Assembly: GCA_035582835.1 (NCBI GenBank)
Contig: JAYKAV010002618.1
Location: forward strand, 1-64,000
Direction of reading: 5' to 3'
Length of the DNA: 64,000 nucleotides
DNA from: Phoebastria nigripes
Taxonomy: Eukaryota; Chordata; Aves; Procellariiformes; Diomedeidae
Below, piece by piece: positions 19,996 through 31,402 of the stretch (its first letter is position 1; the number at the start of each line of letters is the position of its first letter). The translations under genes and the position numbers were made by a program. Below the pieces are notes generated by a model. It was not told where the DNA came from, made no database searches, and saw only the letters and a program-made list of their open reading frames with translations.

Positions 19996-21708
19996 AACTT
20001 TCACTGCTCCAATGCATCTGCCTTACGGAGCACATGCAGGATAAGGCTGTATCACAGGTGCAGGGCAGCTCAGCCCACCAGCACTATTCAAATGTGCCAA
20101 TGCAAGTTATTCAGAGTACATGCAGTCACTGTTTGAGATTTCTGACCAGCCAACGGCCCTGGCAGCTGAATATCCAGAAATACAGTAGAATACCTTCAAG
20201 NAAGTCAAATCATTGATAAAAGCTACAGTTCAATCAAAATTGATAGAGCTGGCAATCTGCTTTCTGGGGGAGCTTTTGTCAAGTTTGAAATTGTAACCTA
20301 ATGGAAGAAAAAACAGTATTGCACCTGAGGTACCAGCTAGCATGATCTAAATGCCCGAGCTGTAAGGATAGACTGCTGGATTTTTTTTGTCTGGCTATGT
20401 ACATTTTGATAGTCATTTGAAGAACTGTATCATTTAAGAGGCAACATTTCCCATCAGGTTTACCATAGTGAACTCTTAGTGCAGCAGCAACACAATTACT
20501 AATTTGGCATTCAGTTCCTAAACTGCGTCAATAGATCTGAGATATCACTGTAATGCCAAGCAACGTACCACATACATGAAAAGAAATAGTGAAATTAGCT
20601 TTTTATGCCGCAATGTGTGACCAGTGCCCCTGATGGTCTCAGGTGTATGAGATGTCATGCCTTTCAGAGTCCAAATTGCTAGTGGCTTAAAGCTAATCCC
20701 NTAAACTCTTGAAATAATTAGCAATTACATCACTCCAGACTGAAAACAAGAAAGGGCTAAACAAACAGAACAGAAAGGAGTTAAAAGATCAGATGTCTGT
20801 AACAAAGTCATTTTACCTTAGTGTTCTCCTCTGTATCTTATCTGAGAACAGATACAGAAATCAACTTTCCTTCCTTTCTCTCCTCTCCCCCCAAAAAAAA
20901 GCCCAGGAAAGGTTTCTAAGAACTTCAGGAACAGTGAAATTATACCTCAATTCTTCCTACAGGTTCACATGAAGTGCACTATTAGGTGGCCCCATTGCTC
21001 AAATCTAGGTGCTACTGCAATCAGGTTTTCTGTCTTTTGTGTCCCTGTGAATAGGTCTGAACATTGCCAATATCAGAATAGTCAGAACACAATGCTAAAA
21101 TATTCCTATTCTCATCTATTGCTGAAGTCTCTCAGGTCCATCTGAACATCCTTGTTTGGGACTATTTGAATAGATTTTAAGCATCCTATTAGAATTTCAA
21201 GTCACATTTATTTACAGTGCTACCTTTCTAAGCATCAAGAACACTCAGAAAAGCACACTTAATAAGAGGAAAGCAAGGTTAATGCTTTTAGTTCCTGTCT
21301 CTGCTTATTAGCAGAAACACATTAAAATTCTCATCTTATTTTTTAAAANCTGGGAAGTCACTGGCTAATGAAAATGTAAACTTTGTCATCCAGCAGAGAA
21401 ACAGTTACCAGTGAAACTCAGGTGACAAAACATTAATCTACTGCCTTAGTAGTTGTAGTGAAAACTGCTCATAGAAAGCTTGCTTCTGCAAGGCTTCCAC
21501 TTAGAAAGCAATACTTTACGAGTTGAATGAAGGAGGTTAAAAGTCAAGAGAGAACAAGACACAGTGACTGATTAGCATCTATGTCATCATTAAAAATAAA
21601 CACAAATCTGGATTAACCTTCTTAAGTACTCATTATCTAACTGCCAGCACAATCCTATGTGTGCAATTCTGTGTTTCTATAAAAGGCACAGCCATTAGCT
21701 TGGCTCTA

Positions 21709-22814
<1,106 letters not shown>

Positions 22815-23111
22815 CTCTTACGTTTATTCGAGCCTGGTACAGGACGACTCCAGCAGAGTTGTTGGCAATACAGCGATAAACTCCACCATCTCGGACCTGA
22901 GTGTTAGAGATATTCAGGTAACTGACCACATTGCCTTCAGAGGTGATAATCTGGCTGATACGATGACTGCCGTCCTTCACAATAGGATCTTCATCCAGCG
23001 TCCAAGTGATCGTAGGCAGAGGAGTCCCCTTCACGTTGCACATAAGGGAGACTGGCTCTCCTGGACTCACCACTTTCTCACTGAAGGCAGAAATTATTTT
23101 GGGAGTTCCAT
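22815..23111 (-). CDS. DSCAM: DSCAM exon encoding Ig5
   Basis: This 297-bp, 99-codon exon encodes the fifth Ig domain, from [15 protein letters not shown] to [12 protein letters not shown]. The core residues are cysteines at codons 25 and 81, tryptophan at codon 37 ([10 protein letters not shown]) and R-D-G-G-V-Y-R-C near the end. Two N-glycosylation sequons are visible: NIS at codon 67 and NNS at codon 84. The acceptor TTTCCCTTGGCAG is good. The donor GAG/GTGCTT is poor at +3 to +6. Phase is 1-1, with the final G completed by GG of the Ig6 exon. About eight substitutions separate it from remembered human DSCAM. Confidence 0.96.
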
Positions 23112-24678
23112 CTGCCAAGGGAAAGAAAAGCAGGAGAATAGTACTTACACGGTGTAAAGCTTGTTCCCTCCATCCTGGAGCCTATCACATGAACCAAGAT
23201 CTTTTTTGGAAGCAATGCAAACAATTGTGTTCTAGCACATAACTCTAATTATTGAGAGAGGAAAACAAATTTTGGTAGTAGAGTACTTAAATGATCCTCT
23301 GCTTACTTCAGGTTTCTTTTTCATCTTCTGAGAAACCTGGTACTGACTCTGCTGAAGGAAAGGCACTTGAATCGATGGACCAGGGCTCTGCACAGCTATA
23401 TGAACTGCCAGNTTCTCGCAGAAAAGTGTTAAAGCCATACACAGTTCATCACAAAAGACATACAGCAAAACCTCAACACATTTGGAGTTTTTCTTCTCCT
23501 GGTAGTTTTCAGCTCCTTGGAAAGCGAAGGATGAATCCTGTTGGCAAGAGCCAGGCATAACTTGCATAGGCTAATTTCACACAGCTGTGCCAATGCAGTT
23601 TAGTCTTGACCCACAAAACCCTATTTAGAAAAGTATTAAATTAAGCTTTTCTGAATACAGATTGCCAGTAACAACAGTGATGCCAATTTCTTTCTGTGGT
23701 CATTTTGTGCTGTGGAATATATAAATATTCCTCCGAAATGACAGCATTTAAATGCTTTCTCTTGTGATCTGTGTCACAATTTACTCAGCCTCTATCAGGC
23801 AAGTGAATAAAGAGAATGGGTGGAGACAGAAGCTTTGAGATTGTAAGTGGGGAGCAGGACCAAATAACCACCTATCCAGAGAGTTCAGCAGGGTAACATT
23901 TGGGAGTGTTGACACTCTGCTATTAGTTAGGAAGTTCTTTCTGGGATCACACGAGGCATGTTTGTTCTCCTTTGAAAATCACACTCTCAAAGCTGTATCT
24001 AGAAGGAATTTCAGTGTAACTGGGAGCAAAAGGTCACACACCAAGAGCAGTATGCAGAACACAGGAAGCAATCCAGTCCGAAGTTCGAACAACAGTGCTG
24101 TAGGCTACTGTCCGGTTTTAAAGAGCCAAGTGGCAAGTAAGCTAACTAACTTCAGTGTTCCTACAGTATTAGCGCCTGCAAGAAACAGAAGAAAAAGGCG
24201 CTCCGTTACCTACAGATGGGCCAAAGACACTTGAAAACTCACCTGGTACACGAAGCCCTTTAAGGACAACTCCTTTCAGTGTTGCACAGGACAGAGGGTG
24301 TCAGGACAGGACTGACAAGTCTCATGATCTGTGTGATGCACTATTTGTTTGCGCACACTAGGTGCTGCCTCTTCATGTACACTCTGCTGTGTGTTACCCA
24401 TATGTTTGGGAGGCTTGAACCATAATGACTCCCCTGGAAATCACAATTCTTACATTGCAATTTCAGTGCAACCTCACCCAGGAAACTGGGGGAACTGGCA
24501 TGATGTATGCAAGACTCCCCACAAACATGCTGAGTCATAGCAGAATTAAAAACAAAGCTGCAAAATTCCCTTGCTTGCCCCATAGTCAAAAACATAAGGC
24601 ACTGCCACTCTCAGGGTGCTGAAAGACCTCAGCATCCCTGGAGAAGCATCTGATTTGATTTCATAATTTTCTCCTCTT

Positions 24679-24694
24679 CCCCCCCCCCCCCCCC
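24679..24694. repeat. Poly-C/poly-G run of 16
   Basis: Sixteen consecutive C on the plus strand, which is G16 on the DSCAM sense strand, shortly before a TTTA microsatellite. Confidence 0.95.
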
Positions 24695-24727
24695 TTCATT
24701 TCTGTCCCATTGGTTGTGTGACAGTTC

Positions 24728-24746
24728 TTATTTATTTATTTATTTT
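24728..24746. repeat. TTTA microsatellite
   Basis: About four tandem copies of a TTTA/ATTT unit. Confidence 0.9.
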
Positions 24747-25393
24747 CATCTCTGACTCTCTCCCTTTCCTTTGCTGTGTATTAGATACTGTCATCTCTCA
24801 TAAAACAAAACAACAGCAATAAAAAAAAAAGCTTTTTTCATCCTGAAAGAAAGTTGACACAGGACCAATAAATCTGTGAGTGTGCACACCCTGTACCTCT
24901 GCCACCCCTCCTCCTCTTTTTTTTTAATTCAAGTGACAGGCTTTTTTTGGAGATGAAAGCAGACATTATTTTCCCAGTGAGACCTGAGTGTCTTTGAAAT
25001 CTTTCCTGCTGTTGCTCTCTGATAACCTGCACTCTCTCAACATCATGATAGATTATCAATATGCTCTTTAGGCTTTCTTAGTCACGGGAGATGGTTGCCG
25101 AGGTAACTCGGTCCAGGCAGGTAGCCTCTGCTTTGGCTATAAAGACTCTAAAAATAGTGTCCATGCCACGACTGCACTACAGCCTCATTAGTGAACTGGC
25201 TCTCTACAAATTGATTACTTTCCTCACTTGATTATCATGTGGAATATCATGTCAGTTAGTTAAGCTGATGTCCAAGCCTTCATCCAATACACCCCACCAG
25301 AAAAGCCATGCCCAGAAGGAGATGTTTGAAGTTGAACAGAGACCTCTTCTCTCATGTCCTGCTGAAAGCTAATGTCAAAAATCAGCACCGCTG

Positions 25394-25426
25394 CCACCAC
25401 CCCCCACCCCACCACCCCACCCCCCC
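25394..25426 (-). promoter_or_regulatory. G-quadruplex-type G-rich tract in DSCAM intron
   Basis: On the minus (sense) strand, runs of 7, 4, 4 and 6 guanines are separated by loops of one to four bases, meeting the classical four-run quadruplex pattern. It lies about 230 bases downstream of the Ig4 donor. Intronic G runs are known binding sites for hnRNP H/F and can promote use of a nearby donor. Whether this one acts so is inference. Confidence 0.6.
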
Positions 25427-25639
25427 AAAAAAAAAGAAGAGACTGGAAGGACTGCTCAGGAAGGGTTTTTTTTTTTCAAATCAATTTTTTCCTTCCATTA
25501 GTTTTTGCTCAGAGTGGGGCACAACAAACCCCACTGACAGTTCCTGAATACCATCTTCTCCTGTCTAGGGTCCACTATCTCTCACTTTACAACAATGACA
25601 CCAAAGATGACATATATATTATGGAGACCAGAATTGCTA

Positions 25640-25945
<306 letters not shown>

Positions 25946-26066
25946 TCAAAATAAGGGAGAGGGAAAGCGAAATAGAGAACATTAAGTATGAACATCCATT
26001 TATGTGCAAGTAACAAATTAATTCTCAATTAAGGAGAACAATAAAGATCACAGCCATACCCTTCTG

Positions 26067-26097
26067 AAAAAAAAAAACAAACCCACAAACAAACAAC
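26067..26097. repeat. A-rich/CAAA tract
   Basis: An 11-base A run followed by imperfect CAAA/CCACAAA units. Confidence 0.85.
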
Positions 26098-26881
26098 AGA
26101 TGATTGTGTTTGCTCTAAACGAGCATTTTGGCCACCAACATCCATGACACAAAACATAGATCTATAGGGATAACCTACTTAACATGTGATATAATCCTCT
26201 AGACCATGCCTCAATGAACAGCAGGAGCAAATCTACTGAGTAACACTGTTGGTGCTGAGGGTCTAACAATGGCACTACACATGTTTTTGGGGGGTAGGAC
26301 GTTACTTCAGGATAGTTCAGTGTGGACATTTGAACTGATGAATTAGGTGCATTCCTGAAGCTCATCTTCTGGTTTAATTACCTGCAAAAGGAACCCAGTT
26401 CACATATTTCAGAACCACTCCCTGATGTGAACAAGTGCAGTAAATGTCAATAACCAGGAGATTAGCTTTTAAGAATGGAAGATCCACACTAAAATGTTAA
26501 TATAGGTGCACGCATAGACATCTGTAGGATCCANCCACATGTAAGTGTTTCTGTGTGTGGGCTCACTAAATTTTCTGCTTCAACATGGGAAGACTACAGT
26601 ATTTTCAAATCAGCCTTAAAAAACAGTAGGACATAGGTAATGCAAGTTTTATATTGTAAAAAAAAGAGGATGAACAGTGTTGAAAAAAGTCATAAACCTA
26701 AATGCAAGGATAACAATCTTTATCCTGCCACCTAACAGTTACCGGCATAACTAAATACAGATCTCATCTCATGCTTTGCATATTTTGATTTGACTTCCTA
26801 ATAAAGATAAGGGACTACTATCAACAGCAATACCATCTCTGATACTAAATACATACCAACCTATTTATTTTTTTACCAGCT

Positions 26882-26916
26882 TGCATACATGCATATGCAC
26901 ACATGTATACATATGC
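26882..26916. repeat. Alternating purine-pyrimidine tract
   Basis: Thirty-five bases alternate purine and pyrimidine without interruption, mixing CA/TG and AT steps. Such tracts are prone to the left-handed Z form. Confidence 0.85.
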
Positions 26917-28198
26917 TTATACATAAAAATTTCCTCAGCTAACTCATTCACATTACAGAACATTTTATAACACACTTATGGCATAAATCTTTAGTGGCCC
27001 ATTGGGAACAGAGGCCTGGAAAAAACCACACAGGTCAGTGGCCTCGGTCATTCTGGATCACAGACACGTATGTAACAGACCTTTCCTCTACAGTGGTCCA
27101 GAGCAACAGTTAATCTGTGCTTATATGCATGTTACAAGTCACTGAACATCTCCATGTTTCCTATTCAAAAGACCACAAAGGCTCAGAACTGCCAATGACC
27201 TTTAAACAAAATAGACACACTCAAGAGCACCACCAACATCTGAGAGCCATGATGATGCAAGAAAGTGAACCACATCCTCCATTGCAGAGGAGGGTAAAAC
27301 TCCTTCACCCAGCTGTTGCTTCCTGTCAACCTGATCCAGAAGATATCGACTGGCTGTTTGGCCACTGAATCCATAAGCAAAATGTATCACCAGGCACTGG
27401 GGATACTTTCGGTATCGCTAGCAATACCATTACGTCATGTCTCTGGAAGTTTTGACTTTGTATCATACAACGCAGACTGAATTCAACTAATTTTTATGAA
27501 TACATTTAGAAGCAAAGCTCCTCTGCTATAATTCACGAATTACTGATCTTTGATCTCGGTTTTATTTTGCCCAAATACATTATGTGTAATTATTTGTGAA
27601 GACATTTTCATGGCCCGAACTGTTCACAAACTTCTCCCTTTTCAGTTTGCTAGTCATGCTGTATAGGTGGAAACGTTAGTTCACAAAGCATTATTTCTAT
27701 TCCAGGAAATAATTTTTTTTTAACAATAGAAGAATAACACTTTTCCAGTGCAGTGCTTCTGAGTAATAATTATCTTTGTAGAATTTGTGAAACATTCAGA
27801 ATATTCACACATGAATACTCAGCTGAGGGGAGGTATGAGTATTCAATATTACCGAACAGCATGAGTCATGACAATGAGAGTTTGGCAGCTTTATTCATGA
27901 GAACATTTGCAATTTCTTTTTAAGCATCCAATTCAAGCTTCTAAATTACATATCCGCCATGTGATAAATTATATAGCTACATTATAAATTGCATGTATTT
28001 GCACTTCTGATCACTCAGTTGTCCAACGAACTCATCTCCACAGAGCCTACTTTCTGTTGTTTCACAACTTTGAGAAGTTTAAGCATTGCTAAGTTAAAGT
28101 AACAAAACCGAAGGTACAGCAAGATATGGCAACAACTTCCTTGACGCAAACACCCAGGCAAGAAGTGGCCTGAGAGCTTAACTCAGTCCAGGACTTAC

Positions 28199-28477
28199 GT
28201 TTTACATACAGTCGCCCTATCATCTCTGCAGTCCCGTAGTTGTTCCACACCTCGCAGACGTAGTTGCCTGAGTCCGAGGGACGCGTGTTCTCGATCAGCA
28301 GACCTGTAACTGTCTGCCGAAACCTGCTGTCAGGCTCCCAGGGAACGTTGTCCTTCAGCCAACGATACTTTGGTGTGGGGTGCCCTGATGCTTTGCAAGG
28401 CAGCTCCACTCGCTGTCCTGCCATGGCTTTACGGTGGTCAAACCCATCTAGAATAGATGGAGCTGAATTCGCTGGAT
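28199..28477 (-). CDS. DSCAM: DSCAM exon encoding Ig3
   Basis: This 279-bp, 93-codon exon encodes the whole third immunoglobulin domain, from [13 protein letters not shown] to [12 protein letters not shown]. The Ig core is clear: cysteines at codons 28 and 75, tryptophan at codon 40 (YRWLKDN), and a D-S-G-x-Y-x-C motif at codons 69-75. In the DSCAM family, Ig1-Ig4 fold into a horseshoe used in homophilic contact. The acceptor is TTCTTTCAG and the donor AAC/GTAAGT is close to consensus. Phase is 1-1, and the final C joins AA of the next exon to make glutamine. By recalled human sequence this is the most divergent of the six exons, with changes concentrated between codons 31 and 55 and around codons 78-84. 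No N-glycosylation sequon is present. Confidence 0.96.
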
Positions 28478-30720
28478 CTGAAAGAACAAACAGCAATTTT
28501 CAATGGGGGCATTAGAATTCTTTCATTCACTAAGCAATATGCCAGTATTTTTTCTCCTGCATTTTTTGACTCACTAGCGCGGTGTTTTATGTACTACAGT
28601 TTGCAACTGTGACCCAGCCATCAGCCTCTAATATCTCAGTAGTGGTGGCTAGGATCCAGCCGCATGTACTACTGAAGCATCTCATGGCTACTTGGAAATC
28701 CTCTCACTGGATTTTTTCCAGGTGGCAACCATTTCTCTGGTCATCCTCCATGTCCCTTATCAGAGGAATGGAGAGCCAGAAATGTGTTGCCTTAACAATT
28801 ATTACTGTTATCCCTGCACTATTCGACTAGAATGAAGCTAACACATTCTTCATGCTTCTCGGTGGTTTGAAGGCTTTGAATTAAAGGAGCGATTTATTCC
28901 CTTGTCAGGAGAGAAATGGGCAAAGACACAGGAATTTCTGTCTGCAGTCTAACTGACAGACGAGCCTTTTCTTCTTCTCTGGAAAAAGAACTTAACGTGA
29001 CAAGACCAACATACAACTTAATACTCTAACTTTCTGTGCTCAACTTACTGAGAAAAGCAGACCAACACGCTTGCATAGCACCTGGCATATATTTATGTAT
29101 CTCACAGAAGTCTGGCAGAGCGCCTTCACCAGAGGTGCATGTACCCCACAGAAATAGTACTCTGTTTGTGATTTTGGCTTTTTAAGATTGAAGTTTTGGA
29201 GGAAGAGGCTGACGCGATTTACAGTTTTGTGCAGCATGCAGCATGATGGAAGCCCGTCCTGGAGCTATTGCAACATAAATACTGAACAATAAATCAACAA
29301 ATATTCATCTAAGTATTTTCTCATCATGTGCACCCACTTTGCTAAGACTTCTGTCTCACAAAGAAACTCCACATGCTGATCAACTCCTTTTACTCCTATC
29401 TGACACACTGATCTCTTTTTGGGTATAGCTACATCATAGTTGCCTGGGTGTAGGTGCGATTGCAACCAGTTTGACATTTTCAAGTGGTCTTTGACTGAGC
29501 TAGCTCAGGTACTGCTCACAGGGCAGCTACAGCAGGTTCCTGTTAGGAGCTGGAGAGATTAAAGTTCANGCTGAATTCAAGCTCCTTAAGTGATAATGTA
29601 ATCAGTACCTGAGCTAGTTAGTTTAAAGCTAACTTAGATATATCTTCATGAACTGCAGCCACACCTGGGAGGGTACACTTGAGAGCAAAGAGCTAGAGGC
29701 GCTATGCAAGTTATACTATCAATCCAGAAACTAAAATTGTGATGGTAAACAAATGGGCTAAGTAAATTTTATGTGACTATCTAGATAAAACCCTAAATGC
29801 CAGGTTCAATAAAAGGTGACCACAAAGGTTTTTCTGCTCTCTAGGTGCCAGCAAAAAGTTGAGCCACTGAAGGCAAAACCAGTTTACAGCAACTTACTCT
29901 CTGTCTCATTAGAAATGTGTCAGCCAGTAGTTAAACAAATGATTTTGCATGCATCAGTAGCCTCAAGGTCCATATTTGGCATCAAGATGGGTTATATTTT
30001 TGAGCTTGCCATGCTGTTTATGTCTGGCTTAGTGAAAGCACAATCTGCCAGGATGCTATCGGGAAGGCCAATATCAATTTGACTAATTGATTAGCCAGCT
30101 CCTTTCATGCCTTTTGGGTCATCAGGCATCTATGTTTTCAGTGCATAGATTCTTTTGTGCAGCCTGAGCAATTAACTCAGTAAAAATGTAAGCATGCAAG
30201 AAATTACAGCTTTGGCTCTTAGGAAGGTTACATCTACACAAAATCAATTTCTTGAATTGAAAGTAATAATGAAATAATAAAAAAGTAGAACTGACTTTTA
30301 AAGGTATTGTCTGTGCATTCCTACTCAAAACTCACAGTAGCTTCGTATCTTTTCCATATGCTTTTAACTTCAAAAGACTATATATGTGGTCCCATTTGCA
30401 ATCCTTTAAGTACAAAAATACAAAGTACTGCATGGACTTTGAAACAGGATGGGGGCCACCAGGGGAGGAATTAAAGTAATTGTAAGGAAAAGTTGTGGCT
30501 AGTAAATATCACACTCCAACAGCCTCCTAGTTTGCTGCAGAGAACCGCGTATGCTTCGATGCTGGGCCCAGGCAAAGTGTGAAACCACCTCAGACAACAA
30601 GCTGATGGCGACAGCAAAGCAGCCGCTGCCCTCCTGCCGCCATGCCTAGGCAGAAGCCCAGGAAGCCAGGTGGGCTGCCCCCAGGAGCTGGGGGCTACGG
30701 CAGCAGATGCCATGGGAGGN

Positions 30721-31016
30721 TGTCGTGGTTTAACCCCAGCTGTCAACTAAGCCCCACCCAGCCGCTTGCTCACTCCCCCCTCTGTGGGATGAGGGAGAGA
30801 ATCGGTAGAGTAAAAGTGAGAAAACTCGTGGGTTGAGATAAAGACAGTTTAATAGGGAAAGCAAAAGCCGCGCACACAAGCAAAGCAAAACAAGGAATTC
30901 ATTCACTGCTTCCNATCGGCAGGCAGGTGTTCAGCCATCTCCAGGAAAGCAGGGCTCCATCACGCGTAACGGTTACTTGGGAAGACAAACGCCGTCACTC
31001 CGAACGTCCCCCCTTC
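30721..31016 (-). mobile_element. Truncated LTR of the same family (copy 3)
   Basis: Read on the minus strand, this matches the 3' half of the LTR at 19422-19995, including the end that reads AACCACGACA, the C-rich/G-rich segment, the ATTAAA signal (minus strand, 30848-30853) and the leader-like stretch beyond it. Similarity stops at about 31016, so the U3 promoter portion with CCAAT, CRE and TATA is missing. No target-site duplication can be assigned. One N abuts its end at 30720 and another lies at about 30914. It is in the same orientation as DSCAM, so its polyadenylation signal is on the sense strand of the intron. Confidence 0.85.
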
Positions 31017-31378
31017 TGCAGCTACCGTTTCTCACCCTTCAAGAACAGCACATCAGTCCCTGGGTCCTCTATTGCAGGTTCACTTCGCTTCACTTTTTCC
31101 CTTCTCAAACTGAGCCTTGGCAGGAGTAGCCCAGCCTGGAGTCCCATCTGCGGAACAGCTAAACTGGGATTTGCCTACGTACTTGAGAAGCCTTGAGCTG
31201 GTTCTTATAGAGGAAGTATTTAAAATATATTCAGGGATACACAAAATATGATTCTAGTGACCTGCTTTCTTGCACTCTGCACTTAGATATTTAAATGGAT
31301 GGTAAAAACATCTCTTTGGGATGTCCCTGGAACAGACTCCTGCTTAGAGCTCCTATGTTGTATATATTCCAGCTAAGG

Positions 31379-31402
31379 AAAAAAAAAAAAAAAAAAAAAA
31401 AA
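31379..31402. repeat. Poly-A run of 24
   Basis: Homopolymer in the Ig2-Ig3 intron followed by more A-rich sequence. No retrotransposed gene body was recognised upstream of it. Confidence 0.95.
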
